This document shows positions 54,865 through 63,002 of a stretch of DNA of 64,000 nt, in pieces; the stretch's first letter is position 1, and every line of letters starts with the position of its first letter. This stretch comes from Syntrophus buswellii (GTDB lineage: Bacteria; Desulfobacterota; Syntrophia; Syntrophales; Syntrophaceae): positions 2,294,001-2,358,000 of the forward strand of contig NZ_CP175563.1 of the NCBI RefSeq assembly GCF_046097065.1, read 5' to 3'. A program made the translations under genes and the position numbers. The notes below the pieces were generated by a model. It worked only from the letters and a program-made list of their open reading frames with translations, ran no database searches and was not told the origin of the DNA.

Positions 54865-55587
54865 CTAATCTTTTTCCATGGAGGTTTTCCAGACCTCCCA
54901 GACCTTGCCGACGAGGTCCGGACCGGGCTTGAGCGTGATCTTGCCGGGCTTCCAGCCTGACGGAGTCGCCTCCGCCCCCTCCGTTGCCCGGACATGTTGA
55001 AAGGCCTGGATCTGGCGGAGGTTTTCCGCTACCAGGCGCCCAACAGGAGGCGTGAGCACTTCATAGGCCTGAATCACGCCATCGGGATCAATGATAAACC
55101 GGCCCCGGTTTTCAACTCCAGCCTCCTCGTCGTAAACACCGTATGCCATTCCCAACTTTCCACCTCCATCGGAAAGCATGGGGAAAGGAACACCACCGGG
55201 AACCATTTTCGCCAGCTCGTAGTCGTTCCACATCTTGTGGACAAAGACGCTGTCGACACTGATGGAAAAGACCTCGGCTCCAAGCTTTTGAAATTCCGCA
55301 TAATGATCGGCGACCGCCGAAATTTCGGTCGCTCAAACGAATGTAAAGTCTCCCGGATAGAAGCAGAGGACCACCCACTTGCCAAGAGAATCTGAAAGTT
55401 TTACCGAAGTAAACTCCCCCTTGTGATACGCGGGGGCAACGAAATCCGGCGCCGGTCTTCCTACCTGAATCATCTTCTTCACCTCCTGGGACGGCTGCGC
55501 CCCCTTTGTCTCCGCTACTGTTTCCTTAGACTGTCCGACCAACCCGCCCGTGGGGCGGGCGCATCCTACTTTGGCCTTTTCCGCCAT
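54865..55587 (-). CDS. Selenocysteine-containing peroxiredoxin (PrxU), read through an in-frame TGA
   Basis: 240-residue AhpC/Prx-family peroxidase. The start at 55587 (MAEKAKVGCARP) has AAGGAGG at ideal spacing. The thioredoxin fold runs from VGRPAPDFVAPAY through VVLCFYPGDFTFV. The next codon, at the peroxidatic Cys position, is TGA (55335-55333), then ATEISAVADHY and the rest of the fold to 54865 in the same frame. Residue 85 is therefore predicted Sec, as in known PrxU proteins. A SECIS-like hairpin follows. The usual resolving Cys (VCP) is Thr208 (EATPSGWKPG). Cys9 and Cys75 are the only cysteines before the active site. Expected to reduce H2O2 or alkyl peroxides. Confidence 0.9.
55307..55332 (-). 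promoter_or_regulatory. SECIS-like element for Sec insertion
   Basis: Directly after the in-frame TGA, TCGGC-GGTC-GCCGA (55320-55307) forms a 5-bp stem with a GGUC apical loop 12 bases downstream of the UGA. The loop GGUC is the SelB-contacting core of the E. coli fdhF SECIS, which also stands 11 bases after its UGA. A competing stem GCGACCG/CGGTCGC overlaps. Confidence 0.75.
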
Positions 55588-56397
55588 CTCAAACCTCCTT
55601 TCTCCAATGGTGATCTCCCCTATCTCCATCTCATGAACCGCTCAAAAACACTCCTTGCTTCACATTTTTCGGCTTTGGCGGTCGCAACGCATCAGGGAAC
55701 GTGGGGTAGAAAGGATCCCCCTTTGACACAACAAGGCGGGCTCCTGGGTTAACCGCTTTATTCAGGATGGAATACCTGCCCGTTTTCCATTCAATTCGGG
55801 AATAGAATAATCCAGGGGATCCTGCCTGTCAAAGCAAATAACGACGCTCAGCCGGGGCCCCCTGTTACAGAAGGCGCCGGACCAGGGATTTGCAGAGCGT
55901 CCATGCCGGCAGTGCGGCGGTCTGACATGAAAAAACTTGGATGGATCCTTAAATTAAAGCAGAAAAATAAATTGAATATCTGATTAAATATTGAAATATG
56001 ATTCTTTTGACCATTAAGTACTTATAATCTTTAAGATCTGCATGATAATAATCCTGAACGATGCCTGTGCCCCGGCCATTGTGATGCCTGCGATTTCCAT
56101 TGAGGCGTCTTGATGGCCATAAAAAATGCTTGACGTGAAAACTGAAAAAGAGATAGAAAGAAAATCAAATTTTAAATTAAAAATTTATTTTCATAAGAAA
56201 GCGCTTCAGCAGCCGTTTTTTTTAGAATCATCAAAAACAAAGTGTGTTCAGTCACCGGAATTTTTTCCGGCTGGATCAACATCGTGGCCGCTGGAAAGAA
56301 AAAGGGCCTCAGCAGTTAAACGGAACCTGCCAACCATCGGGATCCCTTCCGTTTGATTATAGTTGACAATATCTGAAGTTTCTAGGAGGAAAGTTTC
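55588..56397. other. Intergenic stretch between prxU and 4-hydroxybutyryl-CoA dehydratase
   Basis: About 810 bases with divergent flanking genes. The central part (55930-56240) is very AT-rich. Short frames on both strands lack ribosome sites. The promoters of both genes must lie here, but none is convincing. No RNA gene recognised. Confidence 0.45.
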
Positions 56398-57834
56398 ATG
56401 GGTCTTAAGACAAAGGAAGAGTACATTGAATCGCTGCGGGCTCTCAAACCCACGGTCTATATGTTTGGAGAAAAGATCACCAACGTCGTCGACAATCCCC
56501 GGATCCGCGCCGGCATCGAAGCCACGGGCGCGACCTATGAGTTGGCCAGCATGCCGGAAAATAAGGACCTTTTCGTTACGATCAGCCCCTTGATCAACGA
56601 ACCGGTAAGCCGTTTCACCCTGCCGCCGGCCAGCATAACGGATCTCGTAGCGCGGGTGAAGATCAACCGCAAAGTGGCCAATTACGTGGGAACCTGCCAT
56701 CAGAGGTGCACCGGCCTGGACTGTCTGTCCACCCTGGCCATTGTCACCTATGACATCGACAAGAAATACGGCACCCACTACAATGAAAACTTTTTGGAAT
56801 TCCTCAAGCACATGCAGAAAAACGACCTCACGGGAAACGCTGGAGTCACCGACGTAAAGGGCGACCGCTCGCTGGCGCCCCACGAGCAGGTGGACAAGGA
56901 TATGTTTCTCCGCATCGTGGAAAAGAGGGAAGACGGGATCGTGGTCCGGGGTGCCAAGTCCCACCAGACGGGCTCTCTTTCCTCCCATGAAATCATCGTG
57001 CTGCCCACCCGTGCCATGGGCAAGAACGACGGAGACTACGCCGTCGCCTTCGCGATTCCCGCCGACAGCCCGGGGCTCATCCATGTGGTCGGCCGCTCCA
57101 GCCTCGACAAGAGAGAGCTTGACGGCTATGACTGCGGAAACATGTATTATTCCAAGTACTGCCCCACCCTGATCTTCAACGATGTTTTCGTTCCCTGGAA
57201 CCGTGTTTTTATGTGCGGCGAAACGGAATTCGCAGTGGACATGGTGGTCAAGTTTTCCTCGTTCCACCGCCAGAGCCACGGTGGCTGCAAATCCGGAAAG
57301 ATCGACTGCATGACCGGCGCCGCCCTCACCATGATGGACTACAACGGCACCGCAAAGTTGAGCCATCTCAAACAGAAGGTCATCGATATGATCCACAGGG
57401 CGGAGACGCTGTACGGCTGCTGCCTGGCATCGTCTTATGAAGGAAAACAGCAGCCATCGGGAAACTACTTCATTGATACAGTCCTGGCCAACGCCTCCAA
57501 GATCCATGAGGGTAAAGAGATGGCCGAGGCAACGAGGCTCATGATAGACATCGCCGGTGGTTTCGTTGCAGATCTTCCCTCCGACAGGGATTTCGAGAAT
57601 CCGGAAATCGGTGGGCTCCTGAAGAAATATCTCAAGGGCGTTGACAGTGTCCCCGTGGAAAATCGCATCAGGATGTTCCGCCTGGTGGAAAAGATGGCCC
57701 TGGAAAGCGCCGACACCATCTCCGACATCCATGGCGGCGGATCTGCCGAAGCGCATCGGGTGACCATTTTCCGTGAGACAGACACCGAGAGCAAGAAGAA
57801 GGCCGCGAAGCGGTTAGCTGGAATTAAAGACTGA
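56398..57834 (+). CDS. abfD: 4-hydroxybutyryl-CoA dehydratase / vinylacetyl-CoA isomerase
   Basis: 478-residue FAD and [4Fe-4S] enzyme that dehydrates 4-hydroxybutyryl-CoA to crotonyl-CoA by a ketyl radical route, feeding 4-hydroxybutyrate or GABA carbon into crotonyl-CoA metabolism. All four cluster ligands line up with the Clostridium aminobutyricum enzyme (C99, C103, H292, C299): here Cys100 and Cys104 in GTCHQRCTG and His290 and Cys297 in FHRQSHGGCKSG. This separates it from plain HpaB-type hydroxylases. AGGAGG precedes the ATG. It is followed by a strong terminator, so it is transcribed alone; no CoA-transferase or succinate semialdehyde reductase adjoins it. Confidence 0.92.
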   Translation: MGLKTKEEYIESLRALKPTVYMFGEKITNVVDNPRIRAGIEATGATYELASMPENKDLFVTISPLINEPVSRFTLPPASITDLVARVKINRKVANYVGTCHQRCTGLDCLSTLAIVTYDIDKKYGTHYNENFLEFLKHMQKNDLTGNAGVTDVKGDRSLAPHEQVDKDMFLRIVEKREDGIVVRGAKSHQTGSLSSHEIIVLPTRAMGKNDGDYAVAFAIPADSPGLIHVVGRSSLDKRELDGYDCGNMYYSKYCPTLIFNDVFVPWNRVFMCGETEFAVDMVVKFSSFHRQSHGGCKSGKIDCMTGAALTMMDYNGTAKLSHLKQKVIDMIHRAETLYGCCLASSYEGKQQPSGNYFIDTVLANASKIHEGKEMAEATRLMIDIAGGFVADLPSDRDFENPEIGGLLKKYLKGVDSVPVENRIRMFRLVEKMALESADTISDIHGGGSAEAHRVTIFRETDTESKKKAAKRLAGIKD

Positions 57835-57859
57835 TTACTTCTCCATCACTGAAGGCAAG

Positions 57860-57912
57860 GAAGGCTGGCTCTGCGATTCACGGATGTGAAAAGCAGCCGG
57901 CCTTCTTTTTTT
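57860..57912 (+). terminator. Intrinsic terminator of 4-hydroxybutyryl-CoA dehydratase
   Basis: GAAGGCTGGCT (57860-57870) pairs with AGCCGGCCTTC (57895-57905), ten Watson-Crick pairs and one wobble, followed by seven Ts. Confidence 0.88.
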
Positions 57913-58051
57913 GATTTTATCCTCTTGTCCTCGTTGAAAGACTGAACGTTTTCTGATATGAGCTTCGCGTACGTTTCGGATCAGACGTATCTGGCCGGGA
58001 TGTATAAAAATCCTTGAAAGCAACAACTCTCAGAGGAACATTCGAATTGAC

Positions 58052-59512
58052 ATGACCAATTTCTACGATGTGATCGTCATCGGCGCAGGGGTGGTGGGCA
58101 ATGCCATCGCCCGGGAACTTTCCCGATTCGATATCAAGACGGCAGTGCTTGAACAAGAGCTTGATGTAGGAGGCGGGACCAGTTCCCGGAACAGCGGCGT
58201 GGTCCACTCCGGCATCCACTACAAACCCGGCACGCTTCGGGCGGAGCTCGATGTCCGGGGCAATGCCATGATGGGAGCCCTCTGCAAAGACCTCAAAGTC
58301 AAGATCCAGTATATCGGAAAACTCACGGTGGCTCAGGAGCAGGCGGATATAAAAACGCTCCATTCCCTCAAGGAGCAGGGAGAGGCCAACGGCGTTCCCG
58401 GTCTGTCCATTCTGAACAGGGAACAGATGGAGAAGCTGCAGCCAGGCATCGGAGGCATCATGGCCCTCCATTCTCCGAGCACAGGCATCATCTGTCCCTA
58501 CGGCCTCACCATCGCCCTGGCTGAAAACGCTTACACCAACGGGGTTGCCTATCATCTCGGACAGCAGGTGACGGCGATCAGCAGGACGGCAGAAGGATTT
58601 GACATCTCCACCCGCCAAGGAGAACGCTTCAGGAGCAGGGTCCTGATCAATTCCGCCGGCCTCTACTCCGATGCGATCTGCCGGATGCTGGGAATCGACG
58701 AATACAGGATCTACCCATGCCGCGGGGAATACCTCATCCTGGACAAGCGGCTGGCCGGATCCCTGTCGCTGCTTGTCTATCCGGCTCCCCACAAGGGAGG
58801 CGCCGGACTCGGCATCCACCTGACGAACACCGTGGACGGCAATATCCTCATCGGTCCCAGCAACGAATACGTCGATGAAGCGGACGATTACGCCTCTACG
58901 GCGGAGATCATGAACCTCCTCAAGAAAGAGGGGCACGAACTCCTGCCAGGGATTTCAGCAGCGGATTTCATCCGCAATTTCTCCGGCTTGAGGGCCAAGC
59001 AGGCCCCGCCCAGCGAAGGTGGGTTCCGGGACTTTGTCATCGAGAGCCGCAAAGACATCCCCGGTTTCATCAATCTCGTGGGCATCGAAAGTCCCGGCCT
59101 GACCTCCGCGCCGGCCATCGGCCTGATGGTCCGGAATCTGGTGGAGGAACTTCTGCCCCTTCCGCTGAAGGACTCCTTTATTGCCGAACGGGAGGGCCGG
59201 GCCGGATTCTTTTTCGAGCTGTCCCCGGAAGAAAAGGCGGATCTCGTAGCCCAGGACCCCGATTACGGGGAGGTCGTCTGCCGCTGCGAACAGATCACCC
59301 GCAAAGAGGTCCTGGACGCCATCCAGAACCCCCTGGGCGTCCGCACGATCAACGGGCTGAAATACCGCTCCCGGGCCATGATGGGCCGCTGCCAGGGCGG
59401 GTTCTGCCTGCCCAGGATCGTTGCGATCCTGGAAAAGGAATTCGGGTACAGGCCCGAAGACTATTTATTACAGCACGCTGCTTCCCCGCTTTTTGCCGGT
59501 CGAGTGCGATAG
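58052..59512 (+). CDS. GlpA/LhgO-like FAD-dependent dehydrogenase with C-terminal BFD [2Fe-2S] domain
   Basis: 486-residue flavoprotein of the glycerol-3-phosphate dehydrogenase/L-2-hydroxyglutarate oxidase (DAO) type. FAD motif VIVIGAGVVGNAIARELSR at 8-26, SSRNSGVVHSGIHY, and NLVGIESPGLTSAPAIG near the end of the barrel. The C-terminal BFD-like domain supplies four cluster cysteines: Cys410 and Cys412 (VCRCEQ), Cys447 and Cys452 (RCQGGFC). First of three genes with a pyridine-nucleotide oxidoreductase and a DUF1667 protein, an arrangement known for a multi-subunit glycerol-3-phosphate oxidising complex. The substrate could also be another 2-hydroxy acid. Start has GAGGAAC upstream. Confidence 0.88.
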   Translation: MTNFYDVIVIGAGVVGNAIARELSRFDIKTAVLEQELDVGGGTSSRNSGVVHSGIHYKPGTLRAELDVRGNAMMGALCKDLKVKIQYIGKLTVAQEQADIKTLHSLKEQGEANGVPGLSILNREQMEKLQPGIGGIMALHSPSTGIICPYGLTIALAENAYTNGVAYHLGQQVTAISRTAEGFDISTRQGERFRSRVLINSAGLYSDAICRMLGIDEYRIYPCRGEYLILDKRLAGSLSLLVYPAPHKGGAGLGIHLTNTVDGNILIGPSNEYVDEADDYASTAEIMNLLKKEGHELLPGISAADFIRNFSGLRAKQAPPSEGGFRDFVIESRKDIPGFINLVGIESPGLTSAPAIGLMVRNLVEELLPLPLKDSFIAEREGRAGFFFELSPEEKADLVAQDPDYGEVVCRCEQITRKEVLDAIQNPLGVRTINGLKYRSRAMMGRCQGGFCLPRIVAILEKEFGYRPEDYLLQHAASPLFAGRVR

Positions 59513-59525
59513 GAAAGACAAGACG

Positions 59526-60767
59526 ATGCAAACTCTAAAACGCGATCTGGTGGTTATCGGAGGAGGACCGGCCGGTTTGTCGGCGGCGGTGTCCGCCCGT
59601 CAGAACGGCTGCGACAATGTCCTCCTTCTCGAAAGGGACCGAATCCTCGGAGGGATCCTCAATCAGTGCATCCATGACGGATTTGGACTGCACCGCTTCG
59701 GCGAAGCACTCACCGGGCCGGAATACGCCCAGCGCTACATCGACGAATACGAAAAGATGAAGGGCGAAGTGATGCTGGGAACCATTGTCCTCAACATGGA
59801 CGCCGAGCGGAACCTTTTCGTCAGCTCCCGGAACGGCTTCACAAAGATTGACGCCCGGGCGGTGATCCTGGCCATGGGCTGCCGGGAACGCACAGCCGGG
59901 GCGATTTCCCTTCCCGGCACGCGCCCCTCGGGGATCTACACGGCGGGAGCGGCCCAGAACTTCATCAACCTGCAGAATATCATGGTCGGTAAGCGGGTGG
60001 TCATCATGGGCTCAGGGGATATCGGCCTGATCATGGCCCGCCGGATGACCCTGGAAGGGGCCAGGGTGGAGGGCGTCTTCGAGCTTCTCCCCTACTCCAG
60101 CGGGTTGCCCCGCAACATTCAGCAGTGCCTGAACGACTATGGGATTCCCCTTCACCTCGCCACATCCGTCGTCCAGATTCATGGGAAAGAGCGCTTGACG
60201 GGGGTGACCGTGGCCCGCATGGACGGAAGTTTCAAACCGATTCCGGGAACGGAGTGGTTCGTCCCCTGCGACACCCTGCTGCTTTCGGTGGGCCTCATTC
60301 CGGAAAACGAGCTTTCCCGGAACGCCTCCATTGCCATCGAGCCGCGGACCAGCGGCGCTTCCGTGGACGATACCCTGATGACCAGCATTCCCGGCGTTTT
60401 CTCCTGCGGAAATGTTCTTCATGTCCATGACCTGGCGGACTGGGTTTCGGAGGAGTCCGCCCTGGCCGGGCAGTTTGCCGTTCAATACCTCAACGGGGAG
60501 ATTTCCCCGCCCCAAAAATCCATTCCGATTCTGGCCGGAGAAGGGGTTCGCTATGTCCTCCCGCAGAGCGTCAGCGGCCGGCGGGACGTGACCCTTTCCC
60601 TCCGGGTGGCATCTCCCTCCCGGAATCGCGTCGTCAAGGTAAACGATGGCGAAAGGCTGGTGGCAAACAAGAAAATGCTGAGGCTTCACCCTGCGGAAAT
60701 GATCCACATCAAGGTCAAGGCGGAGAAGATTTCCGAAGCCGGCAGACTGGAGGTGTCCGTGGCATGA
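59526..60767 (+). CDS. FAD/NAD(P)-dependent oxidoreductase, partner of the GlpA-like subunit
   Basis: 413-residue pyridine-nucleotide-disulfide-type oxidoreductase from the ATG at 59526, 13 bases after the previous stop. FAD motif DLVVIGGGPAGLSAAVSARQ, second nucleotide site KRVVIMGSGDIGLIMARRM, and a C-terminal FAD motif IPGVFSCGNVLHVHDLADWV. No redox CxxC active-site pair near the flavin is seen. It should pass electrons between the GlpA-like flavoprotein and NAD(P) or another carrier. The stop overlaps the DUF1667 start by four bases (ATGA). Confidence 0.88.
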   Translation: MQTLKRDLVVIGGGPAGLSAAVSARQNGCDNVLLLERDRILGGILNQCIHDGFGLHRFGEALTGPEYAQRYIDEYEKMKGEVMLGTIVLNMDAERNLFVSSRNGFTKIDARAVILAMGCRERTAGAISLPGTRPSGIYTAGAAQNFINLQNIMVGKRVVIMGSGDIGLIMARRMTLEGARVEGVFELLPYSSGLPRNIQQCLNDYGIPLHLATSVVQIHGKERLTGVTVARMDGSFKPIPGTEWFVPCDTLLLSVGLIPENELSRNASIAIEPRTSGASVDDTLMTSIPGVFSCGNVLHVHDLADWVSEESALAGQFAVQYLNGEISPPQKSIPILAGEGVRYVLPQSVSGRRDVTLSLRVASPSRNRVVKVNDGERLVANKKMLRLHPAEMIHIKVKAEKISEAGRLEVSVA

Positions 60768-61141
60768 TCAAAAAAGAACTGACCTGCGTCCTGTGCCCGA
60801 ACGGCTGCCCGCTGGAGATTACCCTGGAGGATGGGCCGACGCCCGTGATCAAGGAGGTTGTCGGCTATCACTGCAAGAGGGGTCCGGAATGGGCGGAGCA
60901 GGAACTCATCAACCCCATGAGAACCATTGCCAGCAGTATCCTGGTGGAAGGCGGAGACTTTCCCCTGGTCAGCGTTCGAACCGATTCCGCCATCCCGCTG
61001 GCCAGCATCGCCAAGGTCATGGAGGCCATCAAGGCAGTCCGTTTAAAGGCGCCGGTGCGTATCGGAGACATCCTCATTTCAAAACCGGCGGATACATCCT
61101 GCAACATCATCGCCACCCGCCATGTGCGGACCGCTTCATAG
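60764..61141 (+). CDS. DUF1667 Cys-motif subunit
   Basis: 125-residue protein beginning ELTCVLCPNGCPLEITLED with a CxxCxxxC pattern (Cys8, Cys11, Cys15) and a fourth Cys in GYHCKRG, suited to an iron-sulfur or metal site. DUF1667 proteins accompany the two oxidoreductases above in many anaerobes. Coupled to the preceding gene by ATGA. Likely the electron-transfer subunit; the exact role is unproven. Confidence 0.88.
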   Translation: MIKKELTCVLCPNGCPLEITLEDGPTPVIKEVVGYHCKRGPEWAEQELINPMRTIASSILVEGGDFPLVSVRTDSAIPLASIAKVMEAIKAVRLKAPVRIGDILISKPADTSCNIIATRHVRTAS

Positions 61142-61255
61142 TTCCAGTCCCGCCTCGTAGGAACTAACGGGCGGGGTGATGGCGGCGCAGACCTGCGAAC
61201 GCAGCGGGGCAGATGGCGCAACCCGGTTGGCGTGCGTTCCGGGACGAACAAAAAA

Positions 61256-61291
61256 CGGGGGCCAATGACTGAAATCCGTCACCGGCCCCCG
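61256..61291 (-). terminator. Terminator of DUF3426 gene (usable on both strands)
   Basis: CGGGGGCC (61256-61263) pairs with GGCCCCCG (61284-61291), extended by inner TGAC/GTCA. A T-run follows on the minus strand. It lies between convergent genes. Confidence 0.8.
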
Positions 61292-61314
61292 CTCTTACAG
61301 GCTCAACAACTGTC

Positions 61315-62346
61315 TTATTTCGGCAGCTTCTCTCCTCCCACGGTTGAAACCCTCGCCGTCGCTACCCCCGGGGGTTCATGGGGGAAGATGATCATGAAGG
61401 GAATCTGCCCCTTCGGCTCCACCCGGATATTCTGGGAGTCACTGCCCATCGGAAGGTCCAGCTCCTTCTGCAGGGCTTCCTCGGACAAGGCCGCCAATTC
61501 ATCATCGCTGAGCAGATTGCCGCTGTATGCCAGCCGCTCCGTGATGATCACTCCGTTGCCGTCATAAAGCTCTCCCTTGACCTGTATCCGCGTGACCGGG
61601 TAGCTCGATGCATTCAGCGCCACCCCCTCTATGACCCGCAGCTGACCCGCCGTCACGTTGTCGACGAACCGCTGCCGGACATTTTGAAGCTTGATCTGAT
61701 TCAAATGAAATTCAGCCGGGCTCGTCTCCGTTCCCACCAGGTTTCCGAGGGCGGGAACCATTGAGGACAGGTTGGAGATCAGACGCTCGCTCATTCCCGG
61801 GGAAAGCCACACATACACGCCCCCAAAAAGAAGATTGATGAAAATGATCAGGACAATGATCCGCCAGGGTCTCCAGAAACCCCGTTTGACCGGCGGCGTC
61901 GCCACAGGGCCCTCCGTCTCCAGCTCCACCTGCTCGAATTCCTTGTATCCTGTAACTTCCGATTTCAGGATCTCCTGAACGTCTTCCGCCTCCACGACCC
62001 CTTGCTGGCCGCTCTCTTTTTCGATCGTGACGAGGGCCTCCGGCTGATGATGTTCCTCAAAGGTTTTCTTCGTCTCTTCGATCTTGGCCAGAATGGTATC
62101 AAGCTCTTCCTTGTTCGCGCTGATTTCGAGGGTTTTGTCAAAATCGGCGGGGCCCGTGTCCGCTTCGGGAGGCGCGGCGCCGGTCTCCGTCAAGGCGGCA
62201 GGTTCTTCACTGCGCGTCATCCTGACGGGATTCTCCTGAAAAAAGACCTCCTGGCAACGGCTGCAGCGGACCCACACACCGTCACCCTCCATCAGAGACT
62301 CATCAAAGCGGAACCGGGTAGAACATTTAATACACTGGATAATCAT
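61315..62346 (-). CDS. Zinc-ribbon (MJ0042) and DUF3426 membrane protein
   Basis: 343-residue protein. An N-terminal zinc ribbon (IIQCIKCSTRFRFDESLMEG...WVRCSRCQEVFF, four Cys) is followed by an acidic, low-complexity linker (about 40-150), one membrane helix (IIVLIIFINLLFGGVYVWLS) and a C-terminal DUF3426 beta domain (GQLRVIEGVALNASSYPVTR). The topology suggests a cytoplasmic zinc domain and an outer-face domain. Function unknown. Upstream of it on the same strand lies hpt, 35 bases away. Confidence 0.88.
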   Translation of the reverse strand: MIIQCIKCSTRFRFDESLMEGDGVWVRCSRCQEVFFQENPVRMTRSEEPAALTETGAAPPEADTGPADFDKTLEISANKEELDTILAKIEETKKTFEEHHQPEALVTIEKESGQQGVVEAEDVQEILKSEVTGYKEFEQVELETEGPVATPPVKRGFWRPWRIIVLIIFINLLFGGVYVWLSPGMSERLISNLSSMVPALGNLVGTETSPAEFHLNQIKLQNVRQRFVDNVTAGQLRVIEGVALNASSYPVTRIQVKGELYDGNGVIITERLAYSGNLLSDDELAALSEEALQKELDLPMGSDSQNIRVEPKGQIPFMIIFPHEPPGVATARVSTVGGEKLPK

Positions 62347-62381
62347 AGTTATTCCCCTTCAAGGATTCCGGATTAAAGACC

Positions 62382-62900
62382 TTACAGTTCGTCAACACGA
62401 TACACATCCGGCAGAAATCGACCTTTTTCGTTGAAATCGAGGCCATATCCTATTACAAAGGCATCGTCCACAGTAAATCCGACATAGTCAGCCTCAAAAG
62501 GAACCTTGCGCCGCCCCCGCTTATCGAGAAATGCACAAACCTTCAGGGAGCGGGGATTCCGTTCCAGGAACCAGTCCACGAGAAATTTCAAGGTCAGTCC
62601 CGTATCCACAATATCCTCGACAATCAGGATATCCCTCCCCTTGATGGAGGTTTCAATATCCTTCGTCATGACCACCTTGCCGGAACTCGACGCCCCTGAA
62701 CCATAGCTGGCCAGCCTTGCAAAATCAACCCGGCAGGGAATGCGCAGCGCCCGGATCAGGTCGGCCATAAAAATAAAAGCCCCCTTGAGAACGCCGACAA
62801 CAATGAGTTCGCTGTTGGCGTAATCCCGTGATATCTGTTCGCCCAGTTCCCCGACGCGCCGGTCAATGGCATCCTTCGAGATCAGGATCTGTTTATTCAT
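62382..62900 (-). CDS. hpt: Hypoxanthine phosphoribosyltransferase
   Basis: 172-residue (from 62900) purine salvage enzyme that converts hypoxanthine or guanine with PRPP to IMP or GMP. PRPP loop ILIVEDIVDTGLTLKFLVDW, KGAFIFMADLIRAL, ASYGSGASSSGKV (flexible loop) and DYVGFTVDDAFVIGYGLDFN are typical. The start at 62900 has GGAA close upstream; Met at 62909 and a longer frame to 62933 are alternatives. Confidence 0.95.
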   Translation of the reverse strand: MNKQILISKDAIDRRVGELGEQISRDYANSELIVVGVLKGAFIFMADLIRALRIPCRVDFARLASYGSGASSSGKVVMTKDIETSIKGRDILIVEDIVDTGLTLKFLVDWFLERNPRSLKVCAFLDKRGRRKVPFEADYVGFTVDDAFVIGYGLDFNEKGRFLPDVYRVDEL

Positions 62901-63002
62901 GGTTTCCATAATTACAATAGAGCTCTCAAGCAAAAATCATATCACTCAGGAATCAGCCCACTCCTTTTTATTCTGTCCGCAGGAAGACGGCGCAACGGAA
63001 TG

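Noticed and set aside
54865..55629. Peroxiredoxin pseudogene with a premature stop
   Set aside because: The stop is TGA at exactly the catalytic Cys codon, both halves are undamaged, and a SECIS-like hairpin follows; selenocysteine is the better explanation.
56248..57756. 502-codon minus-strand frame opposite 4-hydroxybutyryl-CoA dehydratase
   Set aside because: Antisense shadow of a gene with all catalytic residues conserved on the plus strand.
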